Notes: a model not told the origin generated them from the letters alone. Shown: positions 49,955 through 62,340, counted from the first letter of the stretch. The stretch is DNA of 64,000 nt from Atopsyche davidsoni (GCA_022113835.1 JAILWY010000009.1:7292001-7356000), one strand, 5' to 3'. Made by a program: numbers and translations.

Positions 49955-50290
49955 AATCCAGGGCTCCGCTCAAACAAAGCCAAACATGGCGCATTACGAA
50001 GCCCCCAAGACGAGCACATGTTCGACGAGGTCTTTAATTCTATTTGACCGGAAGACCCCGGCTCCTACCGAGTAATTTATCAGTCACCAGATGGGATTAT
50101 TCCGTCCCAATTTGATTAACGGCATAAGGTCACCGGGTCCCACGCAACCCAAATGGAATATGTAAATCCGTACTTGCATGACCCACTAGGAGAGACGAGT
50201 GCTATCAATTGTCGGGTTGTTTTAGTACTAAGACACTAGAGGGTTGCAGAGATGTGCCTTAATTAGTATCGCTGTAGAGTGCGTAGACGG
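49955..50290. other. GC island
   Basis: Raised-GC block with AAGACCCCGGCTCCTACCGA and GGTCACCGGGTCCCACGC. No frame of note. Confidence 0.35.
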
Positions 50291-50965
50291 TTAACTTGGG
50301 TTTTGATGAAATTGGTTATTATGATGTTGTAATTGATGCTGAGTTTAAGTGTTTAGCGTATAATCAAATTAGTTTTACAATGTATAAGACCCACACAGTT
50401 TTTTTCTATTTACGACGTACAACAATGGATATCGTTGTTTTTTTAACGTCATTATAATTTTCGTTGTTCTATTATATATAAAAGAATCCAAAAAAATATA
50501 TATGAAAGAAATCAATTTCCTCTTAAAGACAATTTATGCGTTGTATACATAAAAACTCAATCATTTGTATTACCCAATAATATTGAAAAATTTTATGGAC
50601 TACTTGGTTTGTCACTTAATACAGAGATATATTTTTCTTTATGCGTGGATAGCAATCAATGTATACATAGTCACATTAACTAATTGGTTTGGTTAGTTAT
50701 TCATAAAGTAAAGTGATAAAAATTATTGGCCTATAAAAAAATATTTTTTAGTCAAGGTACAATTTTTTTAATGATATTGTTACCCACGTGTTTTAATTTC
50801 AACTTTATAACTAGCAATAACTTTAAATTGATTTTAAATATACTATTTTGATGTCGGTCCTTTACAAAAATATTCTTCATTTTATAAGAAGAAATTGAGT
50901 ACAGTTATATTTTAACTTCAATTGGCTGCAAGAAAATCAGTGTGGTCATTTAGTATTTCTATATA

Positions 50966-51334
50966 CAGTAATACCCCGCTTTACGCGAGGGATACGTTCC
51001 GGAAAAAATCGCGTTAAGTGAAATTCGCGTATATCGTGGTTTACTATTAAACATACATACATAGTCAAAACTTAATACAAAAAAATACGAATCATTTGAA
51101 TCAATCACTTTAATTCTAAGAACGCTGGGTAGCGTTTCTTTTACGTTCTTGTAAAATACGTTCATAACATCCAACGCTGATTTTAATTGTTAAGAGAAGT
51201 CAATGACTACATTATGTTCATACACATTCTTAAATAACAAATTCGCGTCATGCGAGGCATTTTAACGAGAAATTTGAAATTCGCGTTAGAGTGATACCGC
51301 GCATAACGGGGTCGCGTAAAGCGGGGTATTATTG
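50966..51334. mobile_element. Tigger/pogo-type non-autonomous element
   Basis: Terminal inverted repeats CAGTAATACCCCGCTTTACG (left) and its near-complement GCGGGGTATTATTG (right), flanked by TA on both sides (50964-50965 and 51335-51336). CAGTAATACC-type ends and internal GCGTTAAG...GCGTATATCG blocks are typical of the pogo/Tigger group of the Tc1-mariner superfamily. At 369 bp it is far too short for a transposase; the 71-codon minus-strand frame inside has no DDE or CENP-B-type domain. A non-autonomous (MITE-like) copy. Confidence 0.85.
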
Positions 51335-51394
51335 TACATAACGGGAAAATCCAGCACAAAATCATAACTGGAAATATAATTTCCAACTTTAGTC

Positions 51395-51560
51395 ATATAA
51401 CTAGCAAGGCTGGTGGCACTCGTGACATGTGACCCGCGCGGCACTTGCAGGCAGCGATGCGTTCTGAGTGACGTCACGCGGCGCGTCCCTCCGCGTCCGC
51501 GAGGGCTCGGGGAGGTGACGCGTGAGGACTGCTGGGGGTGGAGCCACCCCCTGCTGAACA
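51395..51560. promoter_or_regulatory. GC/CpG island with perfect CRE and CACCC palindrome
   Basis: CpG-dense block with TGACGTCA (51469-51476), AGGTGACGCGTGAGG, and a perfect palindrome GGGGGTGG-AG-CCACCCCC (51534-51551). Overlapping frames on both strands have no domain, and one runs into the neighbouring Tigger-type element. It looks like a promoter-type CpG island, but no downstream transcript can be shown. Confidence 0.4.
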
Positions 51561-53049
51561 AAGGGTGTATTAACTACATACATATTCAGCAGTAGAGGAC
51601 TTATTATAAGATAATTGAGTGTGTACAGAGTCCTTTAATAATTAATAACTACGTACAGTTTAATTGAAATGTTGCTTAACGCAGTAAGAGCTTGATTAAT
51701 ATTTTTTTTATAAATGTATTATTCGTTGTCAGATCTGGTGGTTTTTTTTGTTTTAAATTATTGCATCGCTGAAAAGATTATGTAGTTATCTAGCAAAAAT
51801 ATGCAAAACTTGACAACAATCATTAAATAATTATAATTTTTGGGGTATTGATTTTAATTTTAAAAGTATAATAAAAATACAATGTTATCTCTAAATCAAA
51901 AAAACTTCAACGTCGTAATAACAATGATTTTTATTAAAAAAAATATGAAGAAAGGTTTTTATTGACCTGTAAAAGTGCCAAGGCTAAAAAATCTTTAGAA
52001 ATCAATTTTAATTAGTTAGTATTCTAAGAAATACTTTTTTTTACTACACTCGTTTCATCAAAATTAGTATTTAAATAGTAAGTACATCTAAGATATACAT
52101 TTTCTTACTACACTCGCAACATAAAAACAGAAAGGGATACTATATAAATTAATGACGTATCTGTATTTGATGTTATAAATAACCTTGTAAACACTATCTC
52201 AGAGATTTAATTATTATTGTTTTATAAAAAAACATAATTCTTTTACTCTTTTACAAACAATTGGAGGGTTACGTTCAACAAACAGTTTATATTAATATGC
52301 GCCAAAGCAATCGTATATTTTTACATATATTAATTGTTGGCCAACATGTTTTCATTTTAGTATTTGTACTCCAATTAGCATGAAAATTAATAAGACTACT
52401 TGAAGAAGGGTTAAAGGTTCTCGTTGTTATTGCCCTATAAAATGCAACTGTGTTTATTTGAATCTGCAGCGTAATGACTGCAATACTGTGCAATTCATAT
52501 TTACGATTTTACAGTATTGTCTTTATAGCGTATTGTGTTGCCTATTATCGCAACGACATGCAATTGTTGGATAATTATGGACTATTGCTCCCTTTCTCGC
52601 CTTAACAAGTAAATTGAAGTTAATTTTGAAAGAACATTATTTTGCTTATATTATTTGATTAATTCATTTTGAGAGCAAAATACTTTTTTCAATTTAACAC
52701 ACATTAGTTTAGGGTTTATCTATAGTTTAAAAATACTATAAATTCATATATAATCTATGTTTAAAAAAAACATTTTTTAACATAAAAGAAAAAGAGATAA
52801 CGAGAAACTGGGAAGATAAACAAGAATATTTTCAGAAGTTAACTAGATCTATCTTCGTAAGAGAAGCTGTCTACTCGGCTGATTACCTTGTAGAAGACAG
52901 TAATTTTTTAATATATCAGAACATTGTTGATAATTATGTTTTACCTTTTTTGCGAATTATTTTTCAAAAAAATGATAAATTTGAACAAATAATAAATTGA
53001 TATTACTTGGTTAAAAATTATCGAGAATAATTAGCGTGGTTGATATTAA

Positions 53050-53260
53050 TTGGGGAATGAAAGGGAAGCCTTAGTGCAGGGCATAGTGAGCCAAACTGCG
53101 TAGACTAGCTTGTGCAGACTAGAGCGGAGGGCCACAACCCTTTATTGTTTTAACCGCCCCCTACAATTAACTATCTATTTGCACAAGGGGTAGCCATGCT
53201 GATTGTGTTCTAAGGATGCACTTGTAATTGACAATGGAGCCAGAGTTACAGTGCTGTTTA
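53050..53260. other. GC island
   Basis: Raised-GC block with GTGCAGACTAGAGCGGAGGG and TTTTAACCGCCCCCTAC. No frame. Confidence 0.3.
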
Positions 53261-53569
53261 TTTTTCATTATGAATTTTAAAATGGAAAGATTTCTGAGCC
53301 ACGTTAAAAGCTCCCCTCACCCATAAAACGAATTTTCTTTCCATTGTAAAATCGGTCAATTTTTTAATCATTATTCATTTCTTAAAAAACGATAGGAGGT
53401 CATTATATCTGACATACACACACACATATATATTTAATAAAATAAATTTTATAATTCATAAGATGGTTTTTAATTTAAAAAAAAATATTGAATATACACT
53501 TTCACGATAAATGACAGCTTGTTTAATGATGTTGACGATGAAAAGTATATCTAATTCATAATGAAATAA

Positions 53570-53775
53570 ATTATCGCGTGGATCAATTTCACGGGCCATT
53601 CCTCCTTTATACAAGCCACCCATGCGACGAGGGTGGATGGTTGTGGTTTGTGTCCAGACTAAGTCCCGACCCGAACAATGGCCGATGTTGCGTGCAATGT
53701 CAGAGCCAGCGACTGCAAGTGTCCCTCGCCAGCCGCGGCCGTCTGCTTATACACAGTGCGTTATCAAATGATTAA
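53570..53775. other. GC island
   Basis: Raised-GC block with TGCGACGAGGGTGGATGGTT and TCGCCAGCCGCGGCCGTCTG. A 65-codon plus-strand frame covers it with no domain. Confidence 0.35.
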
Positions 53776-54399
53776 TGAATGTATAATATATACATTTTTA
53801 TCACCTTAAAAATCACATCAGTTTCATCTATACCAAGGTACAATTATTAATGTTTTCAACAGACGGTCCTTGTTGGTTATTCACGCGATATAATATTGCT
53901 TTTTTCATAGAACTATCAAAATATTTCTTTTATAAAAAAAACATGAAAAATTAATAACCCACCATCGATCCTTTAGCTCACAAATATCATACATGTAATA
54001 TTATTTTTAAAACTAAATAATTTTTACACGTAAAAAATAACGTTTGATTCAGTAAAAACAATCAAGTCATGACACTGAACCCCACTCAGGCCATTAATTT
54101 ATATTATCTATTTAACTGCATAAAATGTATCTTACGACTTTTAATGAGTGTGTCAAGATATATATTTATATATACCCTACGAAATTAACATTAAAAAGTT
54201 TGAATTAACTATGATCGATAATTTGGTATGGTTTTAGTACAAAAGATTATTGGTTTTCACATATCTGAAATTGTAATTTTTGCAATTCAAACAAAAGCTC
54301 TTTCCTCCTTCAGTGTTGATTATAAGGTCATATCAAATCAAATATAATGGTATAACAACAGAAGCAATGAAGAATATTATTAACTAGATGGTATATTGT

Positions 54400-54550
54400 A
54401 ATAGTTAATTCGGAGGGGCTGTACGGTCAGGGGGTGACAAAATATTGACCGAGTGATTACTATACCAGGGAGGAAATAAATGGTTTTGTATTTGCAGAGT
54501 ATCTTAGATGCGTGCATGTTTACGCTGAACAATCGGAACAGTAGGTCTAT
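54400..54550. other. weak GC island
   Basis: Short raised-GC block (GGAGGGGCTGTACGGTCAGG). No frame. Confidence 0.25.
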
Positions 54551-54939
54551 CTACACAACGTACATATAAACTCAACATTTTCCATACTATGACTGAACAT
54601 ACACTTTAGGCCTGAATATTTCATTATCCAACCAAACATTTTTTCGGAGAAATTTATTTATATAATGCTTTTTGAGCTCATATAACATTTTTTTATTAGT
54701 AAATACTTTTTTAATTACCCGGTTATTTATTATCAAATTTATGCGAATTCAAAAGTTTTTCATCAATACAAATCAGCCACAAAATCAGTAAAACTCATTT
54801 GAGGAAAGGTTTAGTATACATTTGTAAGATTGTATTGTCCTATTTTTATTATTTATATTTAATTAAAACTTGTTCATAACAACGGTTTTTAGTGCAGAAA
54901 CTTTTCCTGTTTTCCAAAATTAAGTAGACGATACTTGCT

Positions 54940-55300
54940 AAGGAGCTTAAAGTGCAAGAATTTACCAAACACAAGACAATGGCTCTTTCTGTTTCAAATT
55001 TTCTTTTATCACCGAGCAGTGCGGCTCTAGCGAGGGAAATAGCCTCGCCCGAGGGTCAGAAAATTCCTCTTGAATATCTAATAAAGCTAAAACCCACGTA
55101 CAGACAAACACTTTGAGGTTAATAGAGCGCTACACAGCTAATTTCCGGAAAATACACCTCCAACTTCTCTCATATCAACATCGCCTTTGTTCCAACAGGG
55201 AAAAAAGCTTACCATATTCACGATTTCCGGCCGAAAAAGCGATTAATCAAATGCAAAACATCCAAAAGAATGCGTTTTAGTTAATAGGGTATAACTTATC
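54940..55300. other. GC island
   Basis: Raised-GC block with GAGCAGTGCGGCTCTAGCGA and CCTCGCCCGAGGGTCAG. No frame of 60 codons. It lies just upstream of the candidate exon at 55303. Confidence 0.3.
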
Positions 55301-55302
55301 AG

Positions 55303-55340
55303 AAATTCAAATAAGTGTACGGGTTATCTTGTCTTTGGAG
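55303..55340 (+). CDS. candidate 38-nt exon (plus strand)
   Basis: Acceptor TAACTTATCAG (weak pyrimidine tract) precedes 38 nt ending TTTGGAG before a strong donor, GTAAGTGATG. One frame is NSNKCTGYLVFG with one base left over. That leftover base joins in frame with the only long open register of the candidate exon 722 nt downstream (56063). The acceptor is poor and the peptide is not recognised. Confidence 0.15.
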
Positions 55341-56062
55341 GTAAGTGATGTTTATGTTTTGTTTTCGGCTATTTTCTTACAATATTGTGAGCATGCATTT
55401 GTATTTTTGGCAAGTTTCCCTTGCGTGCTTTTTCTGATAAAAAAGCAGACAATTTTTCTTGATTAGGGAACACGAACAGGCAGTCACCGAAACAAGTTAT
55501 ACAAAAACGCAACTGCAATGTGAAACAAGCCGAGTCAAAGAAAACAACAATAAAACGACCGTTTCACTAAGACAATGAATTTAAATTTTCTAGTTAAAAA
55601 AATAAACTCATTTCGTCTCGAACAGTTATTGATATGACCCATTTAATGAAATTAAAAATGATATGTTTCGTACGAACAGATATTATGATTTATATCAAAC
55701 ATTAAATATATTTAATGCGTTTTATCTTTCTAACTAGTACCATTTTGTGTATTAACTTTTAAAAAAAAAATAAAAAGTTCACTCCCAGGTCTTTCAGGTC
55801 TCCCATTCTACTAAATCACGATCTGCAATACATATAGCAGTTTAAAAATATTAAATTAACAATATTCACCTTTTGTCAATTGGATTATACGTAATAACTC
55901 AGCGAAATAATGGTTCATGCAGTTTTTCAGTAATTGCTGTTAGGACATAAAATAATATCAAAAAAGGGTGTTGCATGATTATATGTTTAGTTAATATATT
56001 ATTTATTTTTTGTGTAAAAAAATTCTCTAATTTTAAATTTTAAATAATCTTTTTTTTTACAG

Positions 56063-56092
56063 GTATAGTCGTATCTACCGAATCAACTGTTG
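56063..56092 (+). CDS. candidate 30-nt microexon (plus strand)
   Basis: A strong acceptor, ATCTTTTTTTTTACAG, precedes exactly 30 nt that end at a consensus donor, GTGAGT. Length is a multiple of three. Two of three frames are open: (GT)-IVVSTESTV and (G)-YSRIYRINC; the first would join in frame with the candidate exon at 55303-55340. The acceptor and donor are the best matched pair I found in the window. Microexons of this size occur in neural and developmental genes with long introns; the gene is not identified. Chance remains possible. Confidence 0.35.
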
Positions 56093-56169
56093 GTGAGTCA
56101 TTTTTTTAATAAAAATATGAAAATAATGAAATGATAGAATATTCATTTCTATGTTGGTTTACTGCAGCG

Positions 56170-56350
56170 ATGCCTAAGGCATTAATAATTTCCACCTGTT
56201 CTTTGTTCAGAGCTTCTCCACGTTTCTTAGGGACTCCGTTTTAATTGTATTCTCGGAACGTGATTATTAAGAGTCTTCATTTCAGATTGACTGTCGGTCA
56301 TGAACCTTTCTTCCTACTCTACCTTTTGGGATACTTCTCAATTATAATCT
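56170..56350. other. weak GC block
   Basis: Mixed-composition block just downstream of the microexon candidate (CCACCTGTTCTTTGTTCAGA, with an E-box CACCTG). No frame. Confidence 0.2.
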
Positions 56351-56799
56351 GAGGTTTTCTAAACGTACAGATATTTCAAATAATACACAAGAGATTTAGA
56401 GTCCAACTTCTGAATACTAAACACAAGTTGTAATTGGTAATGAAAATTATGTTTTCATAATACGTTTTACTTTAATGCTCAAGCAACTTGTACAAAACGA
56501 CAAATTTAACATTATTCAAACATTTCAAAAAAATTAAGATTATCAGTGTTTTAGATATTATATAAACCCCAGGGCGAATAAGATTTCCACAAACAAAAAA
56601 ATAATTTAAACTTATTTGAAAATAATATGTTTTTGCAGAAATTTGTGTGATATATTAGTCTCATCAACTGTGGGTTGTAATTCAGATAGATGTATGTGTA
56701 AAATTGTTCATCACGTAAAAAATGAATAAAAGCGCAGGAAAACAGAAAATAGTATCAGTCGTGTGCGATGCTTGTAGAGCATAACGAAACTAGTAGTTT

Positions 56800-57000
56800 A
56801 TAAGTCACAGCCCCACTAAAGCTTCAATTACAGTCTCGGCTACTGGTCGTGACGTAGCCTCCTGAAGTATTGCGGGGCGGGAAGTGGCAATTCCTTCTTA
56901 TCAGTAGGTATCAGCTTACACAGCCTGACTCTTATTTGCATGGCGGATGCACGGCCAGCGCGGCGGGCTCAGCCTTGCCCACGATCGATTGCCTGTTGTT
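56800..57000. other. GC island
   Basis: Raised-GC block with GTATTGCGGGGCGGGAAGTG and GGCCAGCGCGGCGGGCTCAG. A 72-codon minus-strand frame lies over its right end with no domain. Confidence 0.35.
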
Positions 57001-57024
57001 TATGTTATGAATATATTTCAACAC

Positions 57025-57350
57025 TGAGCTTTTAAGAATATCTACTATAATAATAGCCATTGTGTGTTTATTTGTATGTTTGTATGTATGTTTCATTTTT
57101 CCGTTCTGTATAGAATATCTTAAAAGATACAACGCTGATTTTTTGCACATAAGTTAAGTAAATTTTTCCGCAGCTATGTGCCGAATTTCAAGACGATAGG
57201 ATAATATTTTCATTCATAAACTTTAAAATATGCTTTAGCTAAACTTTAATTATATAATTCACTTCTTCGCCGCGAGATGTCGTTAACCGCGAGAATTTAG
57301 ACGCATCGTTCATCAAATTCGTCATTTTGTGACGGGCTACATTACTAGTC
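57025..57350 (+). mobile_element. dispersed-repeat remnant (type uncertain)
   Basis: Begins ATCTACTATAATAATAGCCA, then TTTGTATGTTTGTATGTATG, then TTCCGTTCTGTATAGAATAT and AATTTCAAGACGATAGGATA. A (T)GTATGTTTGT tract followed by a moderately conserved tail is typical of abundant insect non-autonomous repeats (SINE or LINE-tail type). Neither ends nor target duplication are identifiable. Confidence 0.4.
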
Positions 57351-57859
57351 ATTAAATAATAGACCTATTTTATAAAATAATTTAATATTTATTTACATTG
57401 TACACATGCTTCATTAATTCTTTGAAAACGTTATGCTTGTATAAATCTCTATTTTTTTTTATTTGATGTACATATTCGCATTTTAAAACATCGAGTTTTA
57501 TTAGACTAAAAGAAACACAATTATTTTATTTAAGTTATATCCGTGTTGATGTTGTGTATTTGTTTAATTTCCTTCTTATAACTCTGTTTTGGTAATAAAT
57601 ATTTTAATTAAGAGTAAATAGTTACACAACAGGCAAATAGAAACCCTTACTATTTCCATATATACAGGTTCATATTAATATTTAAAATAAATAGAACTCT
57701 TAAATAGCATGGAAATTTCGTTTCTCTTTGTTATTTTATAGGGCAATGTTTATAGTCTATTTATAAATCACATGCATCCCTCGTTTTTTACCAATGTAAA
57801 CAAGATAACATATCGATACTTAAAATAAAATGCCAGCAACCCTTCGCACGAGCAAAAAT

Positions 57860-58260
57860 AAATGCATTCAATTTCCATCATTCTTGATTCAAAACAAACA
57901 GCCCTCGCGCGGTTGCGATTCGCAAAAACAAATCGCCGCGATTCCATTACAACTCTGGCTGTATGCAAATAAACCATAGGAGGCTTCGTTCGATAACCAG
58001 AGGGGCGTCTGAAGATAATGCCCATCGAGCAGCGGGGAGGGCGAGGGACCAACCTTCTCACTTTCAACAATCAATTATGGTTACACAATATTGGATTTTA
58101 ATTAATTGTCCTCGAGATGCCCGTCCTATCCATTGTTCTGCCTTCCGCCCGACTTTTTGCTCTGCTCGTGTACGCCCGCCTTGTTTTGGCGTTTTGGCTG
58201 TCCCTACAAATAATTTTCTATCTGCAGAATGCTAAGTACATGGAAACGCCTTCTGAGTTT
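57860..58260. other. GC island
   Basis: Raised-GC block with CCCTCGCGCGGTTGCGATTC and GGGAGGGCGAGGGACC. Frames on both strands (100 and 61 minus, 90 and 70 plus) overlap in several registers; none has a known domain. Confidence 0.35.
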
Positions 58261-59514
58261 ATATGTGCTTGGTATATATACTCGATATTTATTCCTTCAG
58301 TGTTTCTGTCAGTTATAAATAATGTATAACTAGCACGTTGGCAAAGCAAAGCATTATCAAATACGCAGATTTTTCTATATATCTAATAGTAATAATGCGT
58401 TTTAATATAAATTTAATAGCCATTTTAAATTAACGGATCCTATTAAAATCTCAAATAGTAAAAACCAAAAAATGGTATTCGTTCTGAAAAAAAATATCAA
58501 GCATTGTGTCTTTGGTTAAAATAACTACTCAAAATTCTTGTTAAATTTTAAATGAATTCTACTTTTAGCTGTGGTGGTCAAATAAACTATGACGCTTTAC
58601 TGCAATAGTTAAGATAAGTGAAATATTGTGTTCTGCAAAAATATCAAGGATTTTTCTCTCCATTTCACGAGTGAACGCTTACATAAAATATATTGGAATC
58701 TAATTAATAATGAAATTGGCAACCCTAGAGTGAGTTTATGAGACCAGGTCAAATGGCTTCAGGTTCTCAGTTTATTTTACTTACGTGAGCAGTAAAAGAT
58801 AAATAGAGCTTATGTTCTCTAATATTAATGAAACCATTTATATATTAAATGGTTATAGTTCAAAGCGGTTCGAGATCATTAAAGGAGTAACGATAGAAAT
58901 TTTATTTCTTTATCACTTTTGATTTCTTTAATGCTATATACTGCAAGAATGCAATTATTCTTTTAAAGTGCGTGCTTATTGCTATGTGTACAATTAAGTT
59001 TTCTCGTTGCTTTAAAACGTGCTATACCTTTTTATACTATGCTCAAAAACAATATATTCATTTTATGACCTGTGGTAGTCGCTGTTTTGTTACTCTTTGC
59101 TGTCTACTTGTTATTAAGAAGAACTTTTTATTAATTTTATACAGGCTGTAAATTTATTTTGTAAATACTTTTGAAAGAATTCTGTCTCACAACGTTTTAA
59201 CGAGCTTTCTTCAAATAACAAAGCAAATGTGACAAGCTTCAATTCACTCACCTCTCATATACCTCGTAAAAACTTCAATCCCTCAAATAATGTGATACTT
59301 TATACTCATTCATTAATATGAGATATTCTGAGTTAGGTTTACTCATGAAGTCTACTTTAAATTATTACAGCTAAAAATTAACAAGAGTTATCATATCTAC
59401 TGTTATAGTTGAATTTAAGTGATACTGTGTGACATGCATAAATCCAGATAAAATTGTGTTTTTTAGTGTAGAAGTTAACAATCATAATTAAGTATATGAA
59501 TAATAATAAATACT

Positions 59515-59730
59515 CATATGAGAGACCCTGCGAAGCGAGTATAAGGAACCTATTTGTATACAGAATGTCCTGCCGTGTTGCGTGTTGGCGAAGCAATTTC
59601 GGGTTTTCAGCTAGTAGCATAAATTTCCACCCAGTTATCTGCTATCGATGTGATTCATGCCGCGAATTAATAAATGGCGGCGCACTTGGGATCCGCTATC
59701 TCCATGTTTTATTATTGAGATTCTGCCTCA
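59515..59730. other. weak GC island
   Basis: Mixed-composition block (GTCCTGCCGTGTTGCGTGTT, AATGGCGGCGCACTTGGGAT). A 101-codon plus-strand frame spans it; Cys-containing but no domain recognised. Confidence 0.25.
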
Positions 59731-60279
59731 TGCACGGCTTTATCAATTATATATATCCATTAGTTGCTTTCAATAAATTATTTACAATGACGTTTTCCTA
59801 AAAATAAATTCATACACAATGCTTATCATTATACTTGGCCTATATTATTAATGCAAAAATCTTATTTAAAAAAAATTAGTATGTTATTTATCAATTCGAA
59901 CGGTTTCATTAAAAGACGTGCAAAAATTTGTATGGATTTATTATATTTGAAATATTGTAAAAATGTTATTGGAAATATAAATAAGCAAGGTTATTTTTAC
60001 GATCTTTAATAATTATAAAGCAGTATTTGATAGTCATCGTCCAATCAATCATTCTCACATGAATAATTTTGTTCTCAAGTTAAAAGATTTTCATACTTGC
60101 GCAGTTTTTGCAATTTTTTTTTATCTTCAAAGCAATTTATAAAAATGATCGCAAAGTAAATAAGCCAACATGCGAAACTAAATAAACTATTTAAAGCAGC
60201 AATAAATCATTCCATGAAATCTGATATAATATTAATAATCATAACTTACACGTCAGATGTAATTCAAAGCAAAAGAGAA

Positions 60280-60510
60280 TACGTCGATTTTAATGCTGCT
60301 ACTGAATAAAATAAGACCGCGAGAGATTTATAAACTTTCTAAATGCATTTAAGAGGAGGAATATCCAAGTAATATAATTTGATCTATGAATCATTCCTCG
60401 GCCCCAACTTGCTCAGTTCTTTATTATGGTTTCAACAGTTTGTGTCAGCTACTTTGAAAGTCTTGTAACTAAAGACGTACAGCCGCTAGTCTTGCAAAAA
60501 TATTCGCCCT
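60280..60510. other. weak GC block
   Basis: Slightly raised GC with CTCGGCCCCAACTTGCTCAG followed by TTTATTATGG (60420-60429), a Cdx/Abd-B-like site. No frame. Confidence 0.2.
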
Positions 60511-60899
60511 AGAAATAATTAAAACCAAAAAGAAAATAAGAATTTTAATGGGATAGTAAATCTTTTTATTTCTCAATTTGATTAAAAATATATTTGATAT
60601 TTATGACGTTGATTTACAAAACCCAAAAAAGGTATTTTAACTTAAAATAAATGCTTAATTTTATTTATTTGAAGGGTTGTTATGATTAAAAATAAGAATT
60701 GAAATTCAAGAAAATTTGCTCAGATTAAATTAAACCATTTTTTTTTGTTTATAAATACTAAAACATTAAATATTTCTGAGCGAGCTTAGTAATCCAAACA
60801 CTTTTTTTATATTTTGTGTACAATTAAATGACTTTTAGGTCTCTAAAACCAATGGTATATCAGCTACAAAAATGTTATCTCTAGCTTTAAATAATATTG

Positions 60900-61040
60900 T
60901 ATTAAGCATTCACAGGAATACTGTCGGCAGCAAATGAAGCAGCCGAAGCAATATTCTCCAAGTCAGCTCTATTATGCAATAGACATATATGAGCAAATTT
61001 GCTACTCTCGCGACACTACGTAACTACCTGTTTCCTATTA
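60900..61040. other. weak GC block
   Basis: Short block of raised GC (CTGTCGGCAGCAAATGAAGC, then TCGCGACACTACG). No frame. Confidence 0.2.
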
Positions 61041-61249
61041 ACTGTCAGATGTTGTGTGTAAATGTAAATAAATAATGACCAAACACAATTAATAGCTTTA
61101 AAGACTAGTGAAGCAACTTTATTCTCAGATCCTAGTTTTACTAAGTATCATTGAATCTTTATATAGCTATTGTTGCTAAATATTATTTTATTAAATAATT
61201 ATATTATTTTACTATAATATGTCTAATGTCCGTCATTGTTCATTTATCG

Positions 61250-61800
61250 TATGTCTAGCGCGCGAATAATACGCTGAGCTCTCTATATGAAAAATCGATT
61301 TCTAACTATGCGCATTTTATATTCATATCCTCGGGTGGCTCAAAAATAAAATAATAAAAAATCGGATCGACCGTAAAAGCTCTCGCTGCGAGGGCGGCAG
61401 TCTGTGGCTAACGTCAAAGTGTTTACAAAGTGAAATAATGTCCTTCTCTTCTACTTCTTTTTCCGCTAGAATTCACAGTTTTTGCCAAGAAATACATAAT
61501 TTGGGTAGTACATTCCGGTATATCTTTGACTTGCAAATGAGCGGGGAGAGTGTCTTCACGCGGCATAATAATCGTTAATATCAGCGGGCCGCTTCGGGGA
61601 TTCACGGGGTGATCGGGTCGGCGCGAAAAAACACTATGAGGCGAATTATTATACAGAGCGAATTATAAATATCTGATGGCGAGTGCGTCAGAAGGGTGCG
61701 GTTTGATTTATGTGCTGATTTTGTGGTTTTGAAGTAAATTTGGCTGCTATTTTTCTTCCTGACGTAGGGAACGCGGTCGTAATTTCGAGAAAAGCGCAAG
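61250..61800. other. GC island
   Basis: Island with AGCTCTCGCTGCGAGGGCGG and CGGGTCGGCGCGAAAAAACA. Minus-strand frames (60 and 65 codons) have no domain. Confidence 0.35.
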
Positions 61801-62084
61801 GATATTAATATGATTGAAAGTCTTGAATTTCGGCTGCGTTTTGAAAATATATAATGACTTGATGGTGAATTTTGTGTTATATTAATAATAAATTCTAACA
61901 GTACACTAGCGAATATATTTTTTTATTAAATTTAGAGTACGTTTATATATCTTTAAAAAAAACAATAAACTTCAAAATGAAACCTCTCCTAGACGAATAA
62001 AAATCACAGAGTTGCGAGTCACAAAAAAGCAGGTATTCAAGAAAATAATACGAAAGTAAATAAAACTGTATACATGTACCTGAG

Positions 62085-62340
62085 CATATTCGGGGTTGGA
62101 TATTCAAGCCGGGGGTGGCTTCCACCCCTAGCGCATTAAGGAATATATCTCAAGATCTTACTTTCCAAATGTTTATGTAAATGACTGTAATGAAGAGGGG
62201 TGCTCCACCCCGCGCCCCCACCAGCGGTAAGATTTCTGTTTGCCTCCTCTGTATGGCGCATTCCAATGGATTCCTGTTTTGGCTGCGGAATTGAATAATT
62301 ATTACACGCCACCGAGATCTGCATGAGCTGCCGAGTAATT
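62085..62340. other. GC island with two inverted CACCC hairpins
   Basis: GGGGTGG-CTT-CCACCCC (62112-62128) and GGGGTG-CTC-CACCCC (62197-62211) lie 68 bp apart. The same motif forms the palindrome in the 51.5-kb island. CACCC is a KLF/Sp-family core. The 89-codon minus-strand frame has no domain. Confidence 0.4.

Noticed and set aside
25435..60429. Repeated TTTATTATGG/C motifs (25435, 27362, 37327, 60420) as evidence for a Hox locus
   Set aside because: In DNA this A+T-rich a 9-mer of that composition is expected several times in 64 kb by chance; suggestive at most.
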